Positions 1 to 7,265 of a stretch of 14,036 nucleotides of DNA are shown here, piece after piece. The notes beneath the pieces are model-generated. The model worked only from the letters and a program-made list of their open reading frames with translations, did not search any database and was not told the origin of the DNA. This DNA is from JAHEYG01 sp044229775. Lineage in GTDB: Bacteria > Bacteroidota > Bacteroidia > B-17B0 > Aurantibacillaceae. The stretch is from the NCBI GenBank assembly GCA_044229775.1, contig JBGASH010000069.1, positions 1 to 14,036 of the forward strand, given 5' to 3'. How positions within the stretch are numbered: the first letter of the stretch is position 1; each line of letters opens with the position of its first letter. The translations under genes and the position numbers were made by a program.

Positions 1-1124
1 GGTGTATCCTTATCATTGTTTCAGATGCCATAATGGTCATACCTTACGCCAAGTTAAGGTCGGACAATAAACCGCTGAGGTTTTCGGTAATTAAGATCGC
101 CAACGTTCTTATCAATGCCGGCCTTACCGTGTTTTTTGTGATGGTATGTAAGCCTGCTTACGAGCATAATGAAAGTAGTTTTTTTGCCACTATTTATAGT
201 CCGCAAATAGGCATAGGCTACAGTTTTCTTTCCATGCTCATTGCCAATGGCGTTACCTTGCTTTTATTGGGTCCGCAATTTGCTTCAGTACGTTTAAAGA
301 TCGATAAAGACCTTCTGCGGCAAATGCTCAAATACACCTGGCCACTCATTATTTTAGGATTGGCCGGCATGGTCAATGAAACGCTTGACCGCATTATTCT
401 AAAAAAATTAATGATCGATAAAGACGAAGCGCAAATTGCTCAGGGCATTTACAGCGCCTGTTACAAAGTGGCCATCTTAATGACCATTTTCATTCAGGCC
501 TTTCGTTTCGCCGCCGAGCCTTTCTTTTTTAATGAAGCAAAGGATAAAGACTCCAAAAAAACTTACGCGCTGGTGATGAAGTATTTTGTTATTTTTTGTT
601 CGTTCCTGTTTCTGGCAACCATGATGAATTTAGAATGGATAAAATATTTTATTGGTGAAGATTTTCGTTCGGGATTAAAAGTGGTTCCTGTTTTATTGCT
701 GGCCAATTTATGTTTAGGAATTGTTTACAATCTATCCATTTGGTATAAACTAAGCTCGCAAACTAAATTCGGCGCGCTTATCGCCATCATTGGCGCCGTT
801 GTTACCATTGTTATTAACGTGTTGTTTATTCCGACTTACAGTTATATGGCATGCGCCTGGGCCACGTTGGCCGCCTATGGAACCATGATGGTGGTTTCCT
901 ATTTCCTAGGACAAAAATATTTTCCTGTCAAATATAATATCAGGGCCATATTGGTGTTTTTTTCACTGGCATTGGGCTTCTATTTTATTTCTTTCACCTA
1001 CGAATCTATTGAAAGCCTAGCGGTTAAATTGGTTTTGAATAATTTGTTGGTATTATTATTTGCATGGTTGTTTTATAAGTTGGAATTTTCCAACCTCAAA
1101 AACGTGAAAGAACGCAAGACCTAA
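1..1124 (+). CDS. Polysaccharide/oligosaccharide flippase (Wzx/MATE-like), 5' partial
   Basis: This is probably a lipid-linked oligosaccharide flippase of the MOP superfamily (Wzx/polysaccharide biosynthesis protein), which moves glycan intermediates across the inner membrane. The reading frame is open from base 3 with no stop, so the ATG at 33 is internal and the true N-terminus lies before the window; about 373 residues are visible. The first visible segment, with 'AKLR', 'NKPLRF' and 'KIANVLINAG', resembles the loop and helix after the first transmembrane half in Bacteroidota flippases. Many hydrophobic stretches follow, for example around 'FSFLSMLIANGVTLLLLG'-like residues, 'WPLIILGLAG' and 'GALIAIIGAVVTIVINVLF', and the end is short and charged (KNVKERKT). 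The gene lies 31 nt before the dut ATG on the same strand, so co-transcription is likely. The family call is confident; the substrate cannot be told. Confidence 0.85.
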   Translation, partial: CILIIVSDAIMVIPYAKLRSDNKPLRFSVIKIANVLINAGLTVFFVMVCKPAYEHNESSFFATIYSPQIGIGYSFLSMLIANGVTLLLLGPQFASVRLKIDKDLLRQMLKYTWPLIILGLAGMVNETLDRIILKKLMIDKDEAQIAQGIYSACYKVAILMTIFIQAFRFAAEPFFFNEAKDKDSKKTYALVMKYFVIFCSFLFLATMMNLEWIKYFIGEDFRSGLKVVPVLLLANLCLGIVYNLSIWYKLSSQTKFGALIAIIGAVVTIVINVLFIPTYSYMACAWATLAAYGTMMVVSYFLGQKYFPVKYNIRAILVFFSLALGFYFISFTYESIESLAVKLVLNNLLVLLFAWLFYKLEFSNLKNVKERKT

Positions 1125-1155
1125 GGTTAAGCGGATCAAAAACCAATTGCAAATT

Positions 1156-1593
1156 ATGATAACCGTTAAGGTAGTAAACCAATCCAAACATCCTTTACCC
1201 GAATACGCCACCGATCACTCGGCAGGATTAGACCTAAGAGCCAATTTAAACGAACCCCTCGTGCTAAAACCTTTACAACGGTTATTAGTATCAACCGGAT
1301 TATTCATTGAATTACCACAGGGCCACGAAGCACAAATTAGGCCGCGCAGCGGTTTAGCGTTTAAGAATGGCATTACAGTTTTAAATTCACCTGGTACCAT
1401 TGATGCGGATTACAGAGGGGAAATAAAAGTTTTACTGGTGAATATTTCAGATACCGACTTTACCATTAATGATGGAGAGCGCATCGCACAAATGGTCATT
1501 GCCCGTCACGAAACAGTAGAATGGTACGCGGTTACCGAACTCCACGAAACCAAAAGAGGGGCCGGCGGTTTTGGAAGCACGGGAAAAAAATAA
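1156..1593 (+). CDS. dut: dUTP diphosphatase (dUTPase)
   Basis: This enzyme hydrolyses dUTP to dUMP and diphosphate, which keeps uracil out of DNA and supplies dUMP for thymidylate synthesis. It is a cytoplasmic homotrimer in this family. All five family motifs are present in a 145-residue protein: HSAGLDLRA (21-29), PRSGLAFKNG (63-72), GTIDADYRGEIKV (80-92) with the expected catalytic Asp83 and uracil-contacting Tyr86, ERIAQMVI (108-115), and the glycine-rich RGAGGFGSTG (134-143) that closes over the triphosphate. I chose the ATG at 1156; a TTG at 1147 would add three residues, but the ATG start gives the usual 'MITVKVVN' beginning. The length is typical. It follows the flippase gene closely and precedes pgk by 41 nt. 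Confidence 0.97.
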   Translation: MITVKVVNQSKHPLPEYATDHSAGLDLRANLNEPLVLKPLQRLLVSTGLFIELPQGHEAQIRPRSGLAFKNGITVLNSPGTIDADYRGEIKVLLVNISDTDFTINDGERIAQMVIARHETVEWYAVTELHETKRGAGGFGSTGKK

Positions 1594-1624
1594 TTTGGCG
1601 ATTTGGCAATGAGACAATGAAAAA
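1593..1624 (+). repeat. Imperfect octamer array between dut and pgk
   Basis: The short gap after dut reads as four consecutive 8-mers: ATTTGGCG, ATTTGGCA, ATGAGACA, ATGAAAAA. The first two differ at one base, and units three and four share ATGA and a purine-rich end. The array starts on the last base of the dut stop codon. Short phased arrays of this look occur between genes in Bacteroidota as I remember them, but this one is very short and could be chance in A/T-rich spacer. Confidence 0.3.
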
Positions 1625-1634
1625 ATAATTTATT

Positions 1635-2828
1635 ATGAAGACTATTGATACTATAAATTTTTCCGGTAAAAGAGCGTTGATCCGCGTTGATTTTAATGTG
1701 CCTTTGAATGATGCTTTTGAAGTGACTGATGAAACACGCATCAAAGCTGCTATTCCTACTTTAAAAAAAATATTGAAAGATGGTGGCAGTATTGTGTTAA
1801 TGTCGCATCTGGGCCGCCCAAAAGAAGGACCTACCAACAAATATTCCTTAAAACACATTGTAAAAAATGTTTCCAAATTAATTGGTACCGAGGTGCAATT
1901 TGCCGATGATTGTATTGGAGAAAATGCGTTTAAACTATCGGGAGCTTTAAAAGCCGGACAAATATTACTGTTAGAGAATTTACGTTTTTACAAAGAAGAA
2001 GAAAAGGGTAATGAAGCGTTTGCGCAAAAATTAAGCAAACATGGTAACGTTTACGTGAACGACGCTTTTGGTACCGCTCACCGTGCGCACGCTTCAACAG
2101 CAGTGATCGCCAAATTTTTTAATAAAGATGCCAAATGTTTGGGGTATGTAATGGCCGGAGAGGTGGCCAGCATCAATAAAGTTTTAACCGACTCGCAAAA
2201 ACCCTTCACCGCCATAATAGGTGGTGCAAAAGTGAGTGATAAAATTTTGATCATCGAACAACTCATGAATAAAGCCAATAACATTTTAATTGGCGGCGGT
2301 ATGGCATTTACCTTTGTGAAAGCCATGGGCGGGAACATCGGTAAATCGCTTTGCGAAGATGACAGACTTGAAACCGCCAAAGAACTTTTAGCAAAAGCCA
2401 AACAAAAAGGCGTTAACCTGTATATTCCAACCGACGTCGTTATTGCCGATAATTTCGCCAACGACGCCAATAAAAAGGAGTGTAAGATCGATGCCATTCC
2501 CGATGGCTGGATGGGACTTGATATTGGCGTTGAAAGCATTAAACACAATACCGAGATCATAAAAAACTCGAAAACCATTTTATGGAACGGACCCATGGGT
2601 GTTTTTGAGATGAGCAATTTTGAGAATGGAACCAAACAGGCGGCCTTTGCTATTGTAGAAGCCACTAAAAATGGGGCTTATTCTTTAATTGGCGGTGGCG
2701 ACAGCGTTGCAGCGATCAATAAATACCATTTAGCCGATAAAGTAAGTTACGTAAGTACAGGAGGAGGCGCCCTACTGGAGTACATAGAACAAGGCAGCTT
2801 ACCCGGCGTTAGAGCCGTAGAAGAGTAA
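1635..2828 (+). CDS. pgk: Phosphoglycerate kinase
   Basis: This glycolytic enzyme interconverts 1,3-bisphosphoglycerate plus ADP and 3-phosphoglycerate plus ATP in the cytoplasm. The 397-residue length is standard for bacterial PGK. Visible motifs in order are RVDFNVPL (17-24, family signature), SHLGRP (57-62, 3-phosphoglycerate binding), ENLRF (114-118), GGAKVSDK (196-203) at the start of the nucleotide domain, GGGMAFTF (220-227), WNGPMGVFE (317-325), GGGDS (353-357) and STGGGA (374-379). The ATG at 1635 gives a normal N-terminus. The frame is intact throughout, including across an A8 run near 1763-1770. A palindromic element follows the stop codon. A 195-codon antisense open frame inside this gene is a shadow. 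Confidence 0.98.
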   Translation: MKTIDTINFSGKRALIRVDFNVPLNDAFEVTDETRIKAAIPTLKKILKDGGSIVLMSHLGRPKEGPTNKYSLKHIVKNVSKLIGTEVQFADDCIGENAFKLSGALKAGQILLLENLRFYKEEEKGNEAFAQKLSKHGNVYVNDAFGTAHRAHASTAVIAKFFNKDAKCLGYVMAGEVASINKVLTDSQKPFTAIIGGAKVSDKILIIEQLMNKANNILIGGGMAFTFVKAMGGNIGKSLCEDDRLETAKELLAKAKQKGVNLYIPTDVVIADNFANDANKKECKIDAIPDGWMGLDIGVESIKHNTEIIKNSKTILWNGPMGVFEMSNFENGTKQAAFAIVEATKNGAYSLIGGGDSVAAINKYHLADKVSYVSTGGGALLEYIEQGSLPGVRAVEE

Positions 2829-2835
2829 AAATTGT

Positions 2836-2888
2836 CTCCTTCGTTGAGGGGGTGTCCCGCTATGCGGGACGGTGGAGGTACACCTCAA
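2836..2888. repeat. Palindromic (REP-like) intergenic element
   Basis: The spacer after pgk contains a perfect 7-bp inverted repeat, GTCCCGC (2854-2860) and GCGGGAC (2864-2870), around a TAT loop. It is nested inside outer complementary arms: TTGAGG (2844-2849) pairs with CCTCAA (2883-2888), GGTGT (2851-2855) with ACACC (2880-2884) as an alternative, and CTCC (2836-2839) with GGAG (2874-2877). The element is clearly G+C-richer than its A/T-rich surroundings. It could be a dispersed REP-like repeat or a hairpin that ends the pgk transcript; no T-run follows the inner stem directly, although TATTTTTC occurs at 2889-2896. Copy number in the genome cannot be judged here. Confidence 0.55.
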
Positions 2889-2897
2889 TATTTTTCT

Positions 2898-2905
2898 TAT
2901 CTTTA
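2898..2905 (+). promoter_or_regulatory. Possible -7 box of a Bacteroidota promoter before the small lipoprotein
   Basis: TATCTTTA matches seven of eight positions of the Bacteroidota -7 consensus TAnnTTTG and ends 4 nt before the lipoprotein ATG. No good TTG-type -33 element is seen, so this is only a candidate. Confidence 0.22.
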
Positions 2906-2909
2906 TTTC

Positions 2910-3101
2910 ATGAAAAAATATTTTTTTCTTTTTTTATTAGTGGCCTTTTTCAGTTCCTGCAAAAAAGATTATCAATGTCATTGTACGAACGCGTTTGGCG
3001 ATTACGATGCCGGTGATCCGGTTACCGCCAGAAGTAAAAATAGCGCCGATAAAAAATGCGGAGAACTTTCATCTACATCAACCACCTGTAAGGTAAAATA
3101 A
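2910..3101 (+). CDS. Small cysteine-containing lipoprotein, unknown function
   Basis: This 63-residue protein begins with a lipoprotein signal peptide: two lysines, a hydrophobic core (residues 4-14) and FSSC with the acylated Cys17, followed by KKD. The mature part is about 46 residues with four more cysteines (23, 25, 50, 60), including the pair C-H-C at 23-25, so it could hold two disulfides in the periplasm or at the outer membrane. From memory it resembles a common class of tiny Bacteroidota lipoproteins with a 'YxCxC ... KKC ... C' pattern whose function is unknown to me. The ATG at 2910 was chosen because it starts the signal peptide; the frame is open 26 codons further upstream, but that part crosses the palindromic element. 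The stop lies 2 nt before the ispF ATG, so the two genes are probably co-transcribed. Confidence 0.75.
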   Translation: MKKYFFLFLLVAFFSSCKKDYQCHCTNAFGDYDAGDPVTARSKNSADKKCGELSSTSTTCKVK

Positions 3102-3103
3102 GT

Positions 3104-3586
3104 ATGGTAAATATTAGAGTGGGCTTTGGTTTTGACGTACATCCTTTGGGAGAAGGACGCGAACTTTGGCTGGGTGGCGTGAAATTGGTTTTTGATAAGG
3201 GTTGTGTGGGACATAGTGACGCCGATGTTTTATTACACGCCATTTGCGACGCACTTTTAGGCGCAGCCAATTTAAGAGATATTGGTTTTCATTTTCCAAA
3301 TACCGATCCTAAATACAAAGGAGCCGATAGTAAATTATTATTGAAAGAGGTGGTTAAACTTTTATCCGACAAAGGATACGCTGTAGGAAACATTGACGCC
3401 ACGTTAAGCATGGAGGCGCCAAAAATAAATCCACATATTGAAACGATGCAAAAAACAATTGCACCTATATTAAATGTAACCGCTAATGAAGTTTCTATAA
3501 AAGCCACCACCAACGAAAAATTAGGTTATGTTGGGCGGCAGGAAGGCGTTAATGCTTATGCTGTTGCTTTAATTTATAAGAAGTGA
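3104..3586 (+). CDS. ispF: 2-C-methyl-D-erythritol 2,4-cyclodiphosphate synthase
   Basis: IspF converts 4-diphosphocytidyl-2-C-methyl-D-erythritol 2-phosphate to the cyclodiphosphate with release of CMP, in the MEP pathway of isoprenoid synthesis. It is a cytoplasmic homotrimer. The 160-residue length is normal. The metal-binding residues of the family are all in place: Asp11 and His13 in GFGFDVHPL, and His45 in GHSDADVLLHAICDALLGA. Other family motifs are DIGFHFPNTD (59-68), DATLSMEAPKI (98-108) and the nucleotide-binding KATTNEKLGYVGRQEG (133-148) near the end. The start is the ATG 2 nt after the small lipoprotein stop codon. Nothing odd was seen. Confidence 0.97.
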   Translation: MVNIRVGFGFDVHPLGEGRELWLGGVKLVFDKGCVGHSDADVLLHAICDALLGAANLRDIGFHFPNTDPKYKGADSKLLLKEVVKLLSDKGYAVGNIDATLSMEAPKINPHIETMQKTIAPILNVTANEVSIKATTNEKLGYVGRQEGVNAYAVALIYKK

Positions 3587-3702
3587 ATTTATAATATTTT
3601 GACACTAAAACGCTAAGTTTGCCTCTATCTTAATAAATCATAACGATCATAATGATCTGCGTTCTATTAAATAAAAATTACATTTCCTTTCAATAAATCG
3701 TC
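3587..3702 (+). other. Spacer between ispF and the glycosyltransferase gene
   Basis: This A/T-rich spacer of 116 bp shows no open frame of note and no strong hairpin. TAAGTTTG at 3614-3621 is a perfect match to the TAnnTTTG -7 consensus. However, the nearest TTTG (3598-3601) is only 12 nt upstream, which is too close for a -33 element, and the transcript would have a leader of about 75 nt. A promoter for the glycosyltransferase is possible but not shown. Confidence 0.25.
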
Positions 3703-4950
3703 GTGATAAAAAAACCTTATAATTATATCGTTTACGTACTTGTTGCCCTTGCCCTATTCGCGTTTCTTTATATTGAATCAAAAGGTAAGGGTGATTTTTA
3801 TATTTTTTTATCGGCGGCGCAAGATGTTTTTAAAGGCGAGAATATTTACGACAAGTTGTATAACCAATGGTACCATTATTTTTATTCCGTATTTTTTGCT
3901 GTTGTCCTCCACCCATTTATTTATCTTCCTTTTCAACTTAGTAAATTCTTGTGGCTCTTACTCAATGTGTTTTTTGCGTACCGCTGTTTTATCATCATCA
4001 AAAACCTGCTGCCGCTTCACGATCTTACCAAAAAACAATTGTTACTGATACGTTATCTTGGCATTTTATTTTCGTTGCGCTTCATTTACGAAAATCTTCA
4101 TTACTCACAGATCACCATTTTAATTCTGTTTTTAAGTTTACAAGGTTTGCAACTTATTGTTACCAACAAACAACCATTGGCTGGCGCCGCTTTAATTGCA
4201 CTCGGCATCAACATTAAACTTCTTCCCATTGTACTGATCCCGTATTTATTTTACCGCCGGTTCTTTAAGGCGGGCTTTTTGGTAATTGCTATTTATATTG
4301 CCTTACTGTTTACCCCGGCATTATTCATTGGCTGGAGCAATAATACCAATTTGGTTTGCACCTGGGCTCATCTTATTAATCCCGCTAATAAAGTTCATGT
4401 GCTCGACACCGAAGAAAGAAGCTTCCACGGATTGTCAACTTTACTTTCTACCCTACTGGTTGAAAATGTTCCCGATCAATACGCCCTGCCTATAAAACGC
4501 AACATTGCCAATATTTCTATCGAACAATTGTCAACTGTTTTAAATACGATACGCTTATTGTTGATCCTTTTAAGTCTTTATTTTTTACGAACCTTTCCTT
4601 TTAAGCACGCTATCAGCTTAAAACATCAGTTCCGAGAGATCAGTTTTTTGTTATTGCTGGTGCCTTTAATTTTTCCTCATCAACAACATTACGGGTTCCT
4701 GTTCATTTGCCCTGCATTTGTTTTTTGCCTTTACTATCTTATTCAGAACAAAGACCGGATCAGTAAAATAAAATTTTATTCTATCTCGGTTTTATGCGTT
4801 ATCATTTATCTGCTATGCGATCTTAAATTGTTATTGGGAGAATTTAATGCGTACTACGAGCATTTTAAGATCTTAACTTACGGCGCCTTGCTGCTTATTC
4901 CGGTGCTTGCTTTATGCGATCCCGGCAAGGAAGTTAACGTATCAACGTAA
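3703..4950 (+). CDS. GT87-type (DUF2029) integral membrane glycosyltransferase
   Basis: This is a polytopic membrane protein of 415 residues that fits the GT87 family (GT-C fold, polyprenyl-phosphate-sugar dependent mannosyltransferase-like enzymes). Visible features are an N-terminal transmembrane helix (about 9-24), the first outer loop with GKGDFYIFL and Asp31 as the likely catalytic acid, followed by 'AAQDVFKGENIYD' (38-50), then NLHYSQITIL (131-140), in the place of the family N-x-GQ motif, and GINIKLLPIVLIP (168-180), like the family K-x-x-P motif. Many hydrophobic helices alternate along the length. The GTG start at 3703 is well supported: an in-frame TAA lies three codons upstream and the protein has no internal methionine near the front. 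The donor and acceptor sugars are unknown. Its 3' end overlaps the convergent PKD-protein gene by 17 bp. Confidence 0.8.
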   Translation: MIKKPYNYIVYVLVALALFAFLYIESKGKGDFYIFLSAAQDVFKGENIYDKLYNQWYHYFYSVFFAVVLHPFIYLPFQLSKFLWLLLNVFFAYRCFIIIKNLLPLHDLTKKQLLLIRYLGILFSLRFIYENLHYSQITILILFLSLQGLQLIVTNKQPLAGAALIALGINIKLLPIVLIPYLFYRRFFKAGFLVIAIYIALLFTPALFIGWSNNTNLVCTWAHLINPANKVHVLDTEERSFHGLSTLLSTLLVENVPDQYALPIKRNIANISIEQLSTVLNTIRLLLILLSLYFLRTFPFKHAISLKHQFREISFLLLLVPLIFPHQQHYGFLFICPAFVFCLYYLIQNKDRISKIKFYSISVLCVIIYLLCDLKLLLGEFNAYYEHFKILTYGALLLIPVLALCDPGKEVNVST

Positions 4951-7150
4951 CGTGACCCGCATGCTGTTCGAAGCGTTTCGAGACCAGATTTTTGAAAGTG
5001 ATGAGCCAGGCATACACATCTTGCTGACAATATTTTCCTTTAAAATTTCCATCCCATTGCGTGAACGGATCTTTTGTTTCAAATATTTTTTGTCCCCACC
5101 GGTCATATATAGAAAAATTATATTCTTCAATACCCGTTATGCTCGGACCAAAAGTATCGTTTAACCCGTCGTGATTATTGGGCGTAAAACAATTCGGTAT
5201 CCAAAAACGAAACTCGGGCAATATAGGTACGATCTGATAGGCTGTATCATAACAACCGAACTGATTGGTGACAATTTGATACACCGGATAATCGCCCCAA
5301 TACCCGTAAGAATGTGTAGGGTTTTTCATTTGCGATTCGGCACCATCGCCAAAGGAATAATACCAACCGGTTGCCCCCGAACTCATATCGGTAAATTGGA
5401 TATCGGGATCAAAGATCGTAGTAACCGATGGCGAAAAAATAAATCCCGCTACCGGCTTCGGATTAACGTTAATAAGGCCATTGACCGCAAAGGTGCTGGT
5501 TGACAAACATCCAACGGATGTGGTGATACTCAACGTAACACCGTAAACACCTGGCGGAGTAATAATAAATACCGGATTTTTTGCAGTGGACGTTTGTCCG
5601 TTACTGAGTTTCCAAAAATATGTTGTAGGCGAATTGGTTTCCGACAAATTGTTCAGTATTACCGCTCCCGAATCGCACGCCGATAGGGGCACCGTACTAA
5701 AACTTGCCTGCGGCACACCATATACCACCACCGAATCGCGCAAGGTATCCATGCACGGTGTTTGTTTAACTATTACTACTACGGGGTAGGTACCCGGACT
5801 GTTATACACCACATTGGTCTTTGGATTGGTAGCACCGGTTGAAGGGTTAGCATTAGGGCCGAAGATCCAGTTAAATGTAGTATAAGCGCCAAACTGCCCT
5901 CCTACCGAAAAACTAAAATTATTGGCTGTTATACATTGGCCGGCAGGCGCAGCAAAACTAGGCGCAAAGAAAGGATACACATTAAATGTTTTGGTAGAAG
6001 TATCGGAACAAGGTGTACCCGGATTGGCAATTAAGGTAACGGTATATTTTCCTGTATCAGGATACGTGTAACTTGGCGCAACCAGATTGGAGGTATCGTT
6101 TAAAATTCCGGTCACCCCAAAATCCCAATGAAAAGAATTACCACCAATACTTAAATTACTAAACGTAACAGTTAATCCTGAACATTTTTGTGTTTGATCC
6201 TGTATAGCGCTTACCACATTAACGATACAATTAACAACGTTAAATTGAAAATCGCGGTGATGGGTACCAATTAATTTTCCGCCTCGCCACTCTTCCACGC
6301 AAACCCCAACTACCCACTGGCCGTTTATATTAGGAACACCATTTAAGAATCCTGTTTTTGAATTGATATTGATGGCGGGCGATGACGCCAATGGATAACC
6401 TGCGCTATAGCCAGTGATAAATGGTACACTAACATAAGGAGGAGGTGTGTTGAATGATGGACAAACAGCCGGCGGACTAGGACAACCCGTTATAGGACCA
6501 CTTGGAGGAGTTGAAGGAATAAGCGGACAACAAGCATCTAAGCCATTGAAGGGGGTACAGAGAGAATACACCAAACTATCGCCATCAGGATCGGTAGCGG
6601 CGTGATCGAATTTTATTGGAATACCGTTGCAAATAAAAATAGGCGGAAATTTTTTGAAACGCGGACTGTTGTTCACGACTACTACTTCCGGACCAGGTAT
6701 ATGTTCCCAATACGTAGAGCCTACGTCGCCGGGATTAACAAGGTTTAATATGGAGTTGTTGCGACAACAACGCTGATAAACGATGTAGTAGCCCCCAACT
6801 TTAGGAGGCAAATTAACGATCAATTCATAAACGCCCTCTTGTACGCACACATTATTTGGTGTTTGAATACATGGATTATTAATGGAAGGCGGAATAGTAG
6901 TACTGGATAACAAGGGCATGTTTAAAGTAGTGACCATAGTACCCGAAGCATCAAAAATGGTAACAAAGGCAGGGCTGTCTAAAGGCGGTATACCATTAAA
7001 GCAATCGCGGTAAACTTTCATGTGGATCTTGTAATCGTTATTGCCAAGATTATCGTAATAGATCTCTCCTCCTACAATATGCGTAGCTCTTGCATAGTTT
7101 AACGCTAAACAAAAAATAGCACAGACCCCATATTTTAAGGCACTTTTCAC
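4934..7150 (-). CDS. Secreted PKD-repeat protein with T9SS type B (gliding motility-associated) C-terminal domain
   Basis: This 738-residue protein is probably exported by Sec and then carried across the outer membrane by T9SS. A signal peptide (1-22, ending ARA) is followed by a cysteine-rich region (23-308) starting THIVGGEIYYD, a beginning I know from many Bacteroidota type B cargo proteins. PKD-like domains follow, marked by FHWDFG (340-345), FNWIFG (426-431), YFWKLSNG (511-518) and WYYSFGDG (596-603). The end (about 646-738) is a type B sorting domain: FWIPNCFTPNNHDGLNDTFGP, IYDRWGQKIFE (681-691), QWDGNFKG and DVYAW. The start is GTG at 7150; the next Met is residue 44, inside the mature part, so GTG is preferred. 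Function is unknown; surface adhesion or a role in gliding are options. It diverges from the FG-GAP protein gene. Confidence 0.92.
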   Translation of the reverse strand: MKSALKYGVCAIFCLALNYARATHIVGGEIYYDNLGNNDYKIHMKVYRDCFNGIPPLDSPAFVTIFDASGTMVTTLNMPLLSSTTIPPSINNPCIQTPNNVCVQEGVYELIVNLPPKVGGYYIVYQRCCRNNSILNLVNPGDVGSTYWEHIPGPEVVVVNNSPRFKKFPPIFICNGIPIKFDHAATDPDGDSLVYSLCTPFNGLDACCPLIPSTPPSGPITGCPSPPAVCPSFNTPPPYVSVPFITGYSAGYPLASSPAININSKTGFLNGVPNINGQWVVGVCVEEWRGGKLIGTHHRDFQFNVVNCIVNVVSAIQDQTQKCSGLTVTFSNLSIGGNSFHWDFGVTGILNDTSNLVAPSYTYPDTGKYTVTLIANPGTPCSDTSTKTFNVYPFFAPSFAAPAGQCITANNFSFSVGGQFGAYTTFNWIFGPNANPSTGATNPKTNVVYNSPGTYPVVVIVKQTPCMDTLRDSVVVYGVPQASFSTVPLSACDSGAVILNNLSETNSPTTYFWKLSNGQTSTAKNPVFIITPPGVYGVTLSITTSVGCLSTSTFAVNGLINVNPKPVAGFIFSPSVTTIFDPDIQFTDMSSGATGWYYSFGDGAESQMKNPTHSYGYWGDYPVYQIVTNQFGCYDTAYQIVPILPEFRFWIPNCFTPNNHDGLNDTFGPSITGIEEYNFSIYDRWGQKIFETKDPFTQWDGNFKGKYCQQDVYAWLITFKNLVSKRFEQHAGHVTLIR

Positions 7151-7166
7151 TAAAAAATAATAGTAT

Positions 7167-7174
7167 TAAAGTTA
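7167..7174 (-). promoter_or_regulatory. Possible -7 box for the PKD/type B protein gene
   Basis: On the minus strand TAACTTTA matches seven of eight positions of TAnnTTTG and ends 16 nt before the GTG start. The nearest TTG upstream (in ATTGTTTCG) is about 24 nt away, slightly long for a -33 box. The 115-bp divergent spacer must hold promoters for two T9SS cargo genes. Confidence 0.3.
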
Positions 7175-7251
7175 CTAAAAAATATTGAGTACCCGAAACA
7201 ATGCCAATTTAAATTCATTTTTTCACTATAGGCTTTTACAAAGCAATTCGT

Positions 7252-7259
7252 TAACTTTG
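7252..7259 (+). promoter_or_regulatory. Probable Bacteroidota -7 promoter box for the FG-GAP protein gene
   Basis: TAACTTTG is a perfect TAnnTTTG match that ends 6 nt before the ATG at 7266, which would give a very short or absent leader. No clear TTG -33 element is seen at the usual distance. The placement also argues for the ATG at 7266 as the real start, rather than the open frame's earlier start codon at 7185. Confidence 0.4.
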
Positions 7260-7265
7260 TGTAAC

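Noticed and set aside
33..1124. ATG at 33 as the true start of the flippase gene
   Set aside because: The frame is open to the window edge and the sequence before it is in keeping with the protein; known family members have a long N-terminal half that is missing here.
1532..1876. A 114-codon minus-strand open frame across the dut-pgk junction
   Set aside because: It overlaps two certain genes on the other strand and its translation shows no family motif.
2078..2665. A 195-codon minus-strand open frame within pgk
   Set aside because: It is fully antisense to a well-supported pgk gene, has no recognisable domain, and is explained by codon structure of the sense gene.
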